Origin: an uncultured Cellulophaga sp.
GTDB taxonomy: Bacteria; Bacteroidota; Bacteroidia; Flavobacteriales; Flavobacteriaceae
Reading direction: 5' to 3'
DNA length: 64,000 bases
Assembly (NCBI GenBank): GCA_947492955.1
Contig: CANLOV010000001.1
Location: 186,001-250,000 of the forward strand
Position numbers and translations under genes: made by a program. Position 1 is the first letter of the stretch. Each line of letters begins with the position of its first letter. Shown here in pieces: positions 8,928-17,986 of the stretch. Below the pieces are notes generated by a model. That model was not told the DNA's origin, ran no database searches, and saw only the letters and a program-made list of their open reading frames with translations.

Positions 8928-9536
8928 ATGGAGATTTTTCTAAGTTTTGTTTTAGGAGTAATAAGTATGTATTGGGGCTTTACTTTTTTTAAAAGAAAAA
9001 AAAGTAAAGAACTTACAGCGCATCAATCTGTAATATTATTAGATAAGGTAAAGAGTGTTTGCAAGTTAATTTCGGTAGAAGGAGACTTTGCAGAAATATA
9101 TCAATATGAAAATACTAAAGAACGCTTTCTTAGTTTGGTAAGTAGTACCAAAAAAGCATTGGTAGTTATTAATGCTAAAGTGCATATTGGTTACGATTTA
9201 AAAAAGGTTGAAGTAAAAGCAGATGCTAAGAATAAAAAAATAATATTAACTAGTTTTCCGCAGCCCGAAATACTTTCAATATCGCCAGAATTACGGTTTT
9301 ATGATATTAAAAACGGACTTTTTAATTCTTTTTCTCCAGATGATTTAACAGTTTTAAACCTAGAAGCAAAGGAGCATATAAAAGAGAAAATTCCCGAAAG
9401 TGGATTATTAAATACCGCTAAAAAAGAAGCTTTAGAAACTATTTTATTAATAGAAGAAATTGCCAAGACAATTGATTGGGAAATAGATTATAAAGCATTA
9501 GAAATAAGTAATAACAAACAAAAATTATTAAAATAG
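8928..9536 (+). CDS. DUF4230 domain protein, membrane-anchored
   Basis: A 202-residue protein with an N-terminal hydrophobic anchor (residues 1-20) and a soluble domain. The order of strands (VCKLISVEGDFAEIYQYEN, KKALVVINAKVHIGYDL, KKIILTSFPQPEILSISPEL) and the helical C-terminus are those of DUF4230 proteins. These are anchored proteins of unknown role found in many Bacteroidota and Firmicutes. It starts one base after the DUF4260 stop, the third gene of an operon. Confidence 0.8.
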   Translation: MEIFLSFVLGVISMYWGFTFFKRKKSKELTAHQSVILLDKVKSVCKLISVEGDFAEIYQYENTKERFLSLVSSTKKALVVINAKVHIGYDLKKVEVKADAKNKKIILTSFPQPEILSISPELRFYDIKNGLFNSFSPDDLTVLNLEAKEHIKEKIPESGLLNTAKKEALETILLIEEIAKTIDWEIDYKALEISNNKQKLLK

Positions 9537-9544
9537 TAAGAGAA

Positions 9545-9946
9545 ATGAAACAAGCACTTTGTATTTTTACGTTTATATTGATAAGCAGTTTAAGCTACTG
9601 CCAAACAAATAATAAGGAGATGAAAAATTTTGATGCTAGTTTTGCGCATACCGTATATTTTTGGTTAGAAAACCCAGATAGTAAAGAAGATAGAGTAAGT
9701 TTTGAGCAATCGCTTCAAAAGTTTTTAGACGCATCAAAATATGCAAAAACTAATTTTATAGGGGTGCCACCAAAAGCAAGTAGAGATGTGGTAGATGGTT
9801 CTTTTACCTATTCATTAATAGTAACTTTTGAATCTGCAGAAGCGCAAGAAAATTATCAAAAAGAAGAAGCACATTTAAAGTTTATAGAAGAGTCTAGTAA
9901 ACTTTGGACAAAGGTTATTGTATACGATTCTAAAGGTGTAAATTAA
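9545..9946 (+). CDS. Exported Dabb (stress-responsive A/B barrel) protein
   Basis: A 133-residue protein with a cleavable signal peptide (residues 1-19, ending near SYCQ). The body has the Dabb ferredoxin-like fold pattern: FAHTVYFWLENPDS at the start, a helix with FEQSLQKFLD, then YSLIVTFESAEAQENYQKEEAHLKFIEE. Dabb domains form dimeric barrels, and some members have enzymatic or stress roles. Export of the domain is common in flavobacteria. It follows the DUF4230 gene by eight bases. Confidence 0.8.
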   Translation: MKQALCIFTFILISSLSYCQTNNKEMKNFDASFAHTVYFWLENPDSKEDRVSFEQSLQKFLDASKYAKTNFIGVPPKASRDVVDGSFTYSLIVTFESAEAQENYQKEEAHLKFIEESSKLWTKVIVYDSKGVN

Positions 9947-9965
9947 TAGAAATCCCTTTTTTGTT

Positions 9966-10325
9966 ATGAACATAGAAGTGTTTCGCAATTATTGTATAGC
10001 TAAAAAAGGAGTAACAGAAGAATTACCTTTTGATGAGCATACGTTGGTGTTTAAAGTAATGGGTAAAATGTTTGCATTAACCTCTTTAAATAGATTTCCG
10101 TTACAAGCAAATCTTAAATGTAATCCAGAAAAAGCTATTGAATTACGAGAAACCTATGACGGAATTGTTATTCCGGGTTATCATATGAACAAAAAGCATT
10201 GGAATACCGTTTTTTTAGAAAACACTATTGCTCCAGAAATCATAATAGAATTTATAGATCATTCTTATGATTTGGTAGTTGCAGGTTTAACAAAGAAATT
10301 AAAATCAGAATTAGATAGTTTATAA
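9966..10325 (+). CDS. MmcQ/YjbR family protein
   Basis: A 119-residue cytoplasmic protein of the MmcQ/YjbR family, full length. Typical elements are LPFDEHTLVFKVMGKMFAL, the LKCNPEKAIELRE segment, and YHMNKKHWNTV, the family's hallmark Lys/His/Trp stretch. The fold is a double-wing DNA-binding-like domain, but the molecular role is unproven. It starts 19 bases after the Dabb gene and probably belongs to the same leftover operon. Confidence 0.88.
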   Translation: MNIEVFRNYCIAKKGVTEELPFDEHTLVFKVMGKMFALTSLNRFPLQANLKCNPEKAIELRETYDGIVIPGYHMNKKHWNTVFLENTIAPEIIIEFIDHSYDLVVAGLTKKLKSELDSL

Positions 10326-10365
10326 TATCTAAATAGAATAAAATATATTTTTTCAGTAGCTGAAC

Positions 10366-12138
10366 ATGAATAGCCTTCCGGAGTATTATAGCCATCAAAT
10401 AACAAAGTACAAAACAAAATTAGCTGCTGTAAAAAAGCAATTATTTGCTTCTAGCATGTTACGATTAATCATTTTTGTGTTATCAGCTGTTAGCGTGTAC
10501 TTTGTTTTTGGGAATACAAAGCTTGTTTTAGGAATAGTATTGCTAACAATCATACTATTTCTTTTTTTGGTTTCCAGACACTCAGATTTGCAATACAAAA
10601 GAGATAAATTATTAGCACTTATTGGCATTAATGAAACGGAGATTAAAGTACTTCAGAGAAATTTTCACAACTTACCAACAGGCGATATTTTTAAAGATGC
10701 AAACCATTATTTTAGTCAGGATATAGATTTATTTGGGAAAGCGTCATTTTACCAATATTGTAATAGAACAGCATTAAAACAAGGTAGTGAAACTTTAGCG
10801 GGTCTGTTTACGGCAAATAGCATAAATAATATAGAAAATAAGCAAGAAGCGATAAAAGAGTTAGCAGAGAAAACAGAATGGAGACAAGAGTTTTCTGCAA
10901 TAGCTACCTTAGTTAAAACAGCTGTTTCTTATAATTCTATTATTAAATGGTTGCAAGAGTACAAATCTTTTGTTCCAAAAATAATGAAGTTACTACCTAT
11001 TGTGTTTTCATTAGTTTCAGTGGCACTAATAACATTGTATTTTTTTAATATAGTATCAGGATTAGTAGTGTTGTTATTGTTTTTTTTGGGACTGGGAATT
11101 ACAGGGGCTTTCTTAAAAAAAATAAATACACTTTCTGCGCATACGGGGCAAATACAGAGTACATTTCATCAATATCAAAAGTTAATTCTAGAGATAGAAA
11201 ATATAGAATTTACATCGGAATTACTTAAAGAAAAAAAAGCAGGGATTTTATCTAACGGAAAAAAGACATCAGCAGTACTAAAAGAGTTTTCTAAAATTTT
11301 AGCAGCATTAGATCAGCGAAATAATATGCTTTTTGGTTTTTTTGCTAACGCATTTTTATTGTGGGATTTACAGCAGTGTTATAAGATAGAGCAATGGGTA
11401 AAAAATAATGGCTTGGCTGTAGAAAAATGGTTTAATACTATAGCTTTTTTTGATGCTTATAATAGTTTAGGTAATTTTAGTTTTAATCATACATCTTATA
11501 CCTATCCAGAGATTATAGCTAAAGGAGCTGTTTTAAAGTCAGAAGCGGCAGGGCACCCTTTATTGGATCCCGCAAAGAGTGTTTTAAATGATATGGTAAT
11601 AGGTGCTGAGGAGTTTTTTATTATCACAGGAGCTAATATGGCGGGTAAAAGTACGTTTCTAAGAACTGTTTCTTTACAGATAGTAATGGCGAATGTAGGT
11701 TTACCTGTTTGTGCTAAAAAAGCAACATATAATCCAATAAAACTAATAACAAGTATGCGTACAACAGATTCGTTAACAGACGATGAGTCGTACTTCTTTT
11801 CAGAATTAAAACGTTTAAAATTTGTGGTCGATGAAATACAAAAAGATCGATATTTTATTGTTTTAGATGAAATTTTAAAAGGTACAAATAGTACTGATAA
11901 GGCTATTGGCTCTCGTAAGTTTGTAGAGAAACTAGTAGACTCTAAATCTACAGGGATTATTGCTACTCACGATTTAAGTTTGTGCGAAATTGTAGCGGAG
12001 TTACCGCAGGTAAAAAACCATTATTTTGATGCAGAAATTATAAACGACGAATTACATTTTGATTATAAGTTTAAAAATGGAATCTGTCAGAATATGAATG
12101 CATCATTTCTACTTAAGAAAATGGAGATTGTAGAATAA
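10366..12138 (+). CDS. Membrane-associated MutS-like ATPase
   Basis: A 590-residue protein with a MutS-type ATPase at the C-terminus. The P-loop is G422-ANMAGKST, followed by the MutS TSMRTTDSL segment and a Walker B/DEI stretch (FIVLDEILKGTNS) near residue 500. The helical core preceding it looks like the MutS lever domain. Unlike MutS it lacks the mismatch-binding N-terminus and has hydrophobic helix pairs near residues 27-65 and 205-245, so it is probably membrane-bound. Such MutS-related proteins are frequent in Bacteroidota and have no established mismatch-repair role. It stands 40 bases after the YjbR gene. Confidence 0.85.
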   Translation: MNSLPEYYSHQITKYKTKLAAVKKQLFASSMLRLIIFVLSAVSVYFVFGNTKLVLGIVLLTIILFLFLVSRHSDLQYKRDKLLALIGINETEIKVLQRNFHNLPTGDIFKDANHYFSQDIDLFGKASFYQYCNRTALKQGSETLAGLFTANSINNIENKQEAIKELAEKTEWRQEFSAIATLVKTAVSYNSIIKWLQEYKSFVPKIMKLLPIVFSLVSVALITLYFFNIVSGLVVLLLFFLGLGITGAFLKKINTLSAHTGQIQSTFHQYQKLILEIENIEFTSELLKEKKAGILSNGKKTSAVLKEFSKILAALDQRNNMLFGFFANAFLLWDLQQCYKIEQWVKNNGLAVEKWFNTIAFFDAYNSLGNFSFNHTSYTYPEIIAKGAVLKSEAAGHPLLDPAKSVLNDMVIGAEEFFIITGANMAGKSTFLRTVSLQIVMANVGLPVCAKKATYNPIKLITSMRTTDSLTDDESYFFSELKRLKFVVDEIQKDRYFIVLDEILKGTNSTDKAIGSRKFVEKLVDSKSTGIIATHDLSLCEIVAELPQVKNHYFDAEIINDELHFDYKFKNGICQNMNASFLLKKMEIVE

Positions 12139-12272
12139 AGCCTGGTGCAGTAATATATGTTCAAAACTATTGTTCATATGTGTAAAACATAAAAAAAGTA
12201 GAAACTATAAACTTGTAGAAAAGGTAAATGATGTATCTTTCTTCACGAGAAAAAAATCACTTTTATAGAATT

Positions 12273-15200
12273 ATGAAATATAAAATATTATTAGGAATTT
12301 TTGTATTCCTATGTACAGTAAAAAATTATGCCCAAGAAAAGAACGATTGGGAAAATCCGGCTGTTATTGGTATTAATAAATTACCGCCTAGAGCAACTAT
12401 GTATTCTTTTGCTAATGAAGAAAGTGCTTTGCTAGGAGACAAGACTAAGAGCAGCAGAGTTGTTAGTTTAAACGGAGATTGGTCTTTTAACTTTTCTAAT
12501 AGTATAGAAGAAGCACCTTCAGATTTTTTAAGTACGTCTTTTAAAGATTGGAAAACCATAAAAGTTCCTATGAATTGGGAAATGCAAGGCTACGGAAAAC
12601 GTATTTATACCAACCAAAGACATTCTTGGTTGCACCAAGATTGGCCTAAGATTTCTCCGGTAAAGAACCCAGTCGGAATCTATAAAAAAGATTTTAATGT
12701 AGATGCATCATGGAATAATTTAAATGTACGTATTCATTTTGGAGGGGTAACCTCTGCTTTTTATATATGGGTAAATGGCAAAAAAGTGGGCTATAGCCAG
12801 GGAAGTCGTACACCAGCAGAATTTAATATTAGTCCATTTCTTAGAACAGGGACAAATACTGTTATTTTAAAAGTGTTTAGGTGGAGTGATGGCGCGTATT
12901 TAGAAGCACAGGATCATTGGGATTTATCGGGAATTCATAGAGATGTATTTCTTTTTGCAGAACCAAAAGCTAATATTTCTGATTTTAAAGTAGAAACAGT
13001 ATTAGATAAAAATTATGAAAATGCAATCTTAAAAATTAGTCCCAAATTACACTTTGAAAAAGAGTTGTCTTCCGAAGATTATACAGTAACATCTCAGTTG
13101 TTCGATGGAGATAAATTAGTGGTTAGCGACAAAGTTGAGGCTAGTGAAATTTACAATATTAATTATGGTCAAAGGTGGAATCCAAAGTACGATGTATTTA
13201 ATATTCCAGTAAATAGCCCTAAAAAGTGGTCGGCAGAAATACCCAATTTATATACGCTTGTTTTAAGTTTAAAAGATAAAAAAGGCAATGTAGTAGAAAG
13301 TAAATCTACTAAAGTAGGTTTTAGAAGTTACGAAGACAAAAAGGGTGTTTTCTTGGTAAATGGTAAGCCTGTTAAATTATACGGAGTAAACCGTCATGAT
13401 CATAATGCTAAAACAGGAAAAACAGTAAGTTACGAGGACATGAAAAAAGATATTATGCTATTAAAAGCATATAACTTTAATGCGGTACGTTGTAGTCATT
13501 ACCCAAACAACCCAGAGTTTTATGAGTTGTGCGATCAGTACGGTATTTATGTAATGGACGAAACAAATGTAGAAACCCATGGTACTCGTGGTTTTGGAGG
13601 AGAGTTAGCAAGTAATTATGAGTGGACACAAGCTTTCGTAGATCGTGCGGCACGTATGTACGAGCGCGATAAAAATCACCCAAGTATCTTTTCATGGTCT
13701 TTAGGAAACGAATCTGGAGTAGGTGCTAATCATGCTGCAATGGCTGGTTATTTAAAGTGGAATGATCCAGAACGTTTAATTCACTACGAAGGGGCAGAAT
13801 CTAGAGGGGGATTAAATTCTCCGCAAACAAAAAATACACCATCAGATCCATTTGATTTTACCAATATGATTTCGCGTATGTATCCTACGGTAGAAGAATT
13901 AGCTGCTATGGACGAAACGCAGCCTGGAGAAAAAATGGTAATTACCTGTGAGTATACTCATGCTATGGGGAACTCTAACGGAGGCTTAAAGCAATTTTGG
14001 CAAGTAGTACGTTCGCACCCTCGCATTGCAGGTGGTTTTATTTGGGATTGGATGGATCAAGGAATTTTGGTAAAAACAGAAGAAGGATGCGAGCAGTATG
14101 CTTATGGAGGTTATTTTGGCGAAGAGTACCATAATGGTAATTTTTGTTTAAACGGTGTAATTAATGCCGATCAAACGGTAAAACCTGTAATGTATGAGTG
14201 TAAGTATGTTTTTCAGCCTTTTGAGTTTTTAAAAGCAAAAGATAATAGCGTAATAGTTAAAAATAGAAATGCTTTTGTTGCTAGTGATGCTTATCTTTTT
14301 ACTTATGAAATTGTAGAAAATGGAAAAGTTGTAAAAAATGGTAATTTACAAGTATCTAATATACTTCCTGGCGCAACAGCTACAGTAAAAATACCTTCAT
14401 ATAAAACAGATGTAAATAAGGAATATTTTGTTAATATATATGCAAGGCAGATAAAAGAAAGTGCTTGGGCAGAAAAAGGATATATAGTAGCATCGGAACA
14501 ATTATTATTACAAGAAGCACCCAAGGGAACACCCTTTGTACTTGTAGAAAATAAAAAAGCTAAAATAGCTGAAGAAGTTTTAGATACAAAACTACTTATT
14601 AAAAGCAAAGAGGTTAAGCTAACATTTAATAAGCAAACGGGTTATTTAGAGGGGATAACTAAAAAAGGAGAAGAACTATTGGCTGCACCAGTAAGACCAA
14701 ACTTTTGGCGTGCAACTACAGATAATGATCAGGCGGTAATACAGCTTAAAGAGGATATTAATTTTTGGAAAAAAGCAACCGACGAGCAAAAGTTAATCAG
14801 TTTTAAATATGTAGAAGAAAATGGGGTCTATAAAGTAACAAGCAAATATCAACTAGGAGGAGGAGATGTTTTTTACACCCTTGACTATATTATTTCAGAG
14901 GATCAAAATATTACAATTGAAAATAAGTTTGAAAGCCCAGCAGGTTTAGAAAACATACCACGTATAGGCTTACAAACACAACTAGCGGCTAGTTTTAAAA
15001 ACGTGTCATGGTATGGTAAAGGGCCACACGAGAATTATGTGGATCGTAACGATAGTTCTTTTTTAGGGCTTTATGAAAGTGAGTTGGCATCATTGTCAGA
15101 CCTGTATGTGTATCCGCAAGAATATGCCAATCGTACAGAGACTCGTTTTGTACGTTTAGAAAATGGTACCTCTACATTAGTAGTAGAAGGGACCCCTTTT

Positions 15201-15413
15201 GAGTTTAGCGCCTATCCGTATACCACAAAAAGCTTAGAACAAGCAAATAATATATGTGAGTTAAATAAAATAGAGGGTGTTACCCTAAATTTAGATTACA
15301 AACAACAAGGTGTAGGAGGTTACAATACATGGAGTTTAAAAGCAGCTCCAAGGCCAGAACATAGTATTTCTTCTAAGGATTATAGTTTTGTATTTGTGCT
15401 TAAATTTTTATAG
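12273..15413 (+). CDS. Exported GH2 beta-galactosidase
   Basis: A large glycoside hydrolase family 2 enzyme, about 1046 residues from the preferred start. The ATG at 12273 gives a clean signal peptide (MKYKILLGIFVFLCTVKNYAQ, about 20 residues); the ATG 45 bases upstream only adds a charged extension. Domain order is a jelly-roll sugar-binding domain, Ig-like domains, a TIM barrel and a C-terminal beta-galactosidase small-chain domain. Catalytic residues are the acid/base glutamate in SLGNESGVGA (codon at 13710) and the nucleophile in ITCEYTHAMGNS (codon at 13950). It probably removes terminal beta-galactose outside the cytoplasm. No SusC/SusD pair is adjacent. A strong terminator follows. Confidence 0.93.
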   Translation: MKYKILLGIFVFLCTVKNYAQEKNDWENPAVIGINKLPPRATMYSFANEESALLGDKTKSSRVVSLNGDWSFNFSNSIEEAPSDFLSTSFKDWKTIKVPMNWEMQGYGKRIYTNQRHSWLHQDWPKISPVKNPVGIYKKDFNVDASWNNLNVRIHFGGVTSAFYIWVNGKKVGYSQGSRTPAEFNISPFLRTGTNTVILKVFRWSDGAYLEAQDHWDLSGIHRDVFLFAEPKANISDFKVETVLDKNYENAILKISPKLHFEKELSSEDYTVTSQLFDGDKLVVSDKVEASEIYNINYGQRWNPKYDVFNIPVNSPKKWSAEIPNLYTLVLSLKDKKGNVVESKSTKVGFRSYEDKKGVFLVNGKPVKLYGVNRHDHNAKTGKTVSYEDMKKDIMLLKAYNFNAVRCSHYPNNPEFYELCDQYGIYVMDETNVETHGTRGFGGELASNYEWTQAFVDRAARMYERDKNHPSIFSWSLGNESGVGANHAAMAGYLKWNDPERLIHYEGAESRGGLNSPQTKNTPSDPFDFTNMISRMYPTVEELAAMDETQPGEKMVITCEYTHAMGNSNGGLKQFWQVVRSHPRIAGGFIWDWMDQGILVKTEEGCEQYAYGGYFGEEYHNGNFCLNGVINADQTVKPVMYECKYVFQPFEFLKAKDNSVIVKNRNAFVASDAYLFTYEIVENGKVVKNGNLQVSNILPGATATVKIPSYKTDVNKEYFVNIYARQIKESAWAEKGYIVASEQLLLQEAPKGTPFVLVENKKAKIAEEVLDTKLLIKSKEVKLTFNKQTGYLEGITKKGEELLAAPVRPNFWRATTDNDQAVIQLKEDINFWKKATDEQKLISFKYVEENGVYKVTSKYQLGGGDVFYTLDYIISEDQNITIENKFESPAGLENIPRIGLQTQLAASFKNVSWYGKGPHENYVDRNDSSFLGLYESELASLSDLYVYPQEYANRTETRFVRLENGTSTLVVEGTPFEFSAYPYTTKSLEQANNICELNKIEGVTLNLDYKQQGVGGYNTWSLKAAPRPEHSISSKDYSFVFVLKFL

Positions 15414-15434
15414 TACCTTATAATTTATAATTGT

Positions 15435-15468
15435 AAAAGACACTTAGTGTATGCTAAGTGTCTTTTTT
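15435..15468 (+). terminator. Intrinsic terminator after the GH2 gene
   Basis: A 13-base stem AAAAGACACTTAG / CTAAGTGTCTTTT with a six-base loop runs into a T tract. It lies 22 bases after the beta-galactosidase stop codon. Confidence 0.9.
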
Positions 15469-15555
15469 GTTCAATACAATATTTAAAACATTATTTTTAT
15501 GCTAAATAGTAGTTGGGGTATTCCTTATGATTGTTAATTTAAAAGAAGATTTTTT

Positions 15556-16557
15556 ATGGATTCACTTACGCAAATAGTTTTAGGAGCAGCAGTAGGCGAA
15601 GCTGTTTTAGGTAAAAAAGTAGGCAATAAGGCCATGCTTTATGGTGCTATTGCGGGGACAATTCCAGATTTAGATATTTTTGCTCGATATTTTACAGATA
15701 ATTTAACGGCTACAGAATGGCACAGAGGTTTTAGTCATTCTATACTTTTTAGTGTTCTATTTGCACCTGTTTTTGGATATCTCATTTCTAAGATAGAAAG
15801 GAAGCAAGAAGCAACATGGAAAAATTGGTCTTGGCTTATGTTTTGGGGTTTTATAACACACCCGTTGCTAGATGCGCATACAACATGGGGTACACAATTG
15901 TTTTGGCCTTTAGATTTGCGTTTAGCCTACAAGAACATATTTGTAATAGACCCTTTATATACACTTCCTTTTTTAGTGTGTGTAATTTTAGCAATGAGGA
16001 AAAAGAGAACGTCTCCAAGTAGAAAAAAATATAATAACCTCGGACTAATTTTAAGTAGTAGTTATTTACTAATTACATTAATTTTAAAAGGAATATCGTA
16101 TGCTAAATTTATAAATAATCTTAAGGAACAGCAAATAAGTTACCAGCGTATAGATACAAGACCATCGCCATTTAATACGATATTATGGTCGGCAATTATA
16201 GAGCAAGAAGATGCTTATTTAATGGGAGAATATTCTTTTTTTGATAGTAAGCCCATACATTTTAAATCCTATCCTAAAAATCATGAATTATTAGGAGATT
16301 TATCTAAAGAAGATAAAATAGAACGTTTAATAAAAATAGCAGAAAACTGGTATACAGTTACAGAAAAAGAAGGTCAACTTTATATAAATGATTTGCGTTT
16401 TGGGCTAATGAGCTTAGCACCTAATGAGGATAAGTTTGCGTTTAGTTATAAAATAGTAAAGGATAATAATGGTATTGCATTAGAAGAGCAACCAAAGTAT
16501 ACTGAAGGGGTTAAAGACATATTTTCTGTTTTGTGGAATCGTATTTGGGGAAATTAA
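15556..16557 (+). CDS. YdjM-like membrane-bound metal-dependent hydrolase
   Basis: A 333-residue protein of the YdjM/DUF457 family (membrane-bound predicted metal-dependent hydrolases). It starts with the typical MDSLTQIVLGAAVGEA, followed by IPDLDIF and the conserved WHRGFSHS His-containing motif, and HPLLDAHTTWGT further on. Several hydrophobic helices occupy residues 60-190, and a soluble C-terminal region follows. The fold is related to phospholipase C/P1 nuclease-type zinc proteins, but the reaction is unknown. It is followed after 29 bases by the K+ channel gene. Confidence 0.88.
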   Translation: MDSLTQIVLGAAVGEAVLGKKVGNKAMLYGAIAGTIPDLDIFARYFTDNLTATEWHRGFSHSILFSVLFAPVFGYLISKIERKQEATWKNWSWLMFWGFITHPLLDAHTTWGTQLFWPLDLRLAYKNIFVIDPLYTLPFLVCVILAMRKKRTSPSRKKYNNLGLILSSSYLLITLILKGISYAKFINNLKEQQISYQRIDTRPSPFNTILWSAIIEQEDAYLMGEYSFFDSKPIHFKSYPKNHELLGDLSKEDKIERLIKIAENWYTVTEKEGQLYINDLRFGLMSLAPNEDKFAFSYKIVKDNNGIALEEQPKYTEGVKDIFSVLWNRIWGN

Positions 16558-16586
16558 TTGGTTAGTGAGCTTATAAATAATAACTA

Positions 16587-17522
16587 ATGGCATTAAAAAA
16601 GAAGAAATACAACGATTTAGGCTTAGGAACAAAAGAACCATCGGGTAGTGTTAGAGCTTTAAACAAAGATGGTTCGTTTAATGTAAAAAAGGTTAATGTT
16701 CCTTTTTTAGAGCGAATTAACTTTTTTCATTCGCTAATTTCCATGTCTTGGATACGTTTTATTTTACTGGTTCTTCTAAGTTATTTTATTGTAAATATCA
16801 TATTTGCATCTATTTATATGCTTGTTGGAGTAGAACACCTTACGGGTATAGATGGGCTTTCTAGTATAGAAAAGTTTATGGAAGCTTTTTTCTTTAGTGC
16901 ACAAACAATTACAACCTTAGGTTATGGGCGTGTAGCTCCATTAGGTTTTTTGGCTAATAGTGTAGCGGCAATAGAATCTATGCTAGGATTACTTGCTTTT
17001 GCTTTGGCAACAGGTATGTTATACGGTAGGTTTTCTAGACCTATGGCAAAAATAAAGTATAGTAATAATGCTGTTATGGCACCTTATCTAGACATTAATG
17101 GTTTTATGTTTAGGGTATTAAACCCACATAACAATCAGCTTTTAGAAGTAGAGGTAACAGTGACTTTATCTATGCAGCGCGATAATTCTACACTAAGAGA
17201 TTTTTATTTGTTAGATTTAGAACGACCCAAAGTAGTATTCTTACCATATTCATGGACTATAGTACATCCTGTAAATGCAGATAGTCCGCTTTATAAATTA
17301 ACTGCAGAAGAAATTTCTAAAAAAGATGCTGAGTTTATTGTAATAATTAAAGCCTTTGATGAATCTTTTTCGCAAACCGTATATTCTCGTTCTTCTTATA
17401 AGCCTTCGGAAATAAAGTGGGGCGAAAAATTTGTGTATTTAGGAAAACAAGAAAGTGATGGTATTGCTATTGATGTAAGCAGAATAGATGAAACAGAAAA
17501 AGTGGCATTAAATAAAATGTAA
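16587..17522 (+). CDS. Inward-rectifier (Kir-type) potassium channel
   Basis: A 311-residue bacterial Kir channel. Two transmembrane helices (residues about 56-80 and 122-146) flank a pore loop with the selectivity filter T110-L-G-Y-G114 (TITTLGYG). A cytoplasmic beta-rich Kir domain follows (residues 155-290, with VNPHNN-like FRVLNPHNNQLLEVEVTVTL). Four subunits would form a K+ pore in the inner membrane. The N-terminus is rich in Lys and Gly. It lies 29 bases after the YdjM-like gene. Confidence 0.92.
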   Translation: MALKKKKYNDLGLGTKEPSGSVRALNKDGSFNVKKVNVPFLERINFFHSLISMSWIRFILLVLLSYFIVNIIFASIYMLVGVEHLTGIDGLSSIEKFMEAFFFSAQTITTLGYGRVAPLGFLANSVAAIESMLGLLAFALATGMLYGRFSRPMAKIKYSNNAVMAPYLDINGFMFRVLNPHNNQLLEVEVTVTLSMQRDNSTLRDFYLLDLERPKVVFLPYSWTIVHPVNADSPLYKLTAEEISKKDAEFIVIIKAFDESFSQTVYSRSSYKPSEIKWGEKFVYLGKQESDGIAIDVSRIDETEKVALNKM

Positions 17523-17579
17523 TGTTCTAACTCTTTGTCCTACTAAGTTTGTGAATACATAGTAAAAAATAATATAGTG

Positions 17580-17981
17580 ATGACAGCAAACGGATTAATT
17601 GTTAAAAAAAGCGCATTAGATTTTAATGAAACGTATACTAAGTTAAAAAATACGATTGATGCAAATCCAAACCTTTCAATACTATTAGAGTTAGACCATA
17701 GTAAAAATGCAGCTTCTGTTGGTTTAGAATTAAATCCTACGCGTATTATCTTATTCGGAAATCCTAAATTGGGAACTCTTTTAATGCAAAATAAACAGAC
17801 TGTAAATATTGATTTACCGCAAAAAATAAGTGTTTATCAAGATGCTAGTAATGAGGTTGCAATTGCCTATAACGACCCATTATACCTGAAAGAAAGGCAT
17901 GGTCTGGATGGTAATTTAGAGGTTTTAGATAAAATTAGCACTGCCTTAGATAAAATAACAACAATGGCTATTGCTAAATAA
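17580..17981 (+). CDS. DUF302 domain protein
   Basis: A 133-residue cytoplasmic protein of the DUF302 family. The strand and loop pattern is visible: LSILLELDHSKNAASVGLELNPTRIILFGNPKLGTLLM, followed by LPQKISVYQDASNEVAIAYNDP, the family's core. The ATG at 17580 is preferred over the GTG immediately before it. Function is unknown; structures show a small dimeric alpha/beta fold. It converges with the acyl-CoA dehydrogenase gene five bases downstream. Confidence 0.88.
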   Translation: MTANGLIVKKSALDFNETYTKLKNTIDANPNLSILLELDHSKNAASVGLELNPTRIILFGNPKLGTLLMQNKQTVNIDLPQKISVYQDASNEVAIAYNDPLYLKERHGLDGNLEVLDKISTALDKITTMAIAK

Positions 17982-17986
17982 TAATC

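Noticed and set aside
14303-14608. Minus-strand reading frame inside the GH2 gene
   Set aside because: It is antisense to a conserved enzyme and has no recognisable features.
12273-15413. SusC/SusD polysaccharide utilisation locus around the GH2 enzyme
   Set aside because: No TonB-dependent SusC-like receptor or SusD-like lipoprotein is present on either side.
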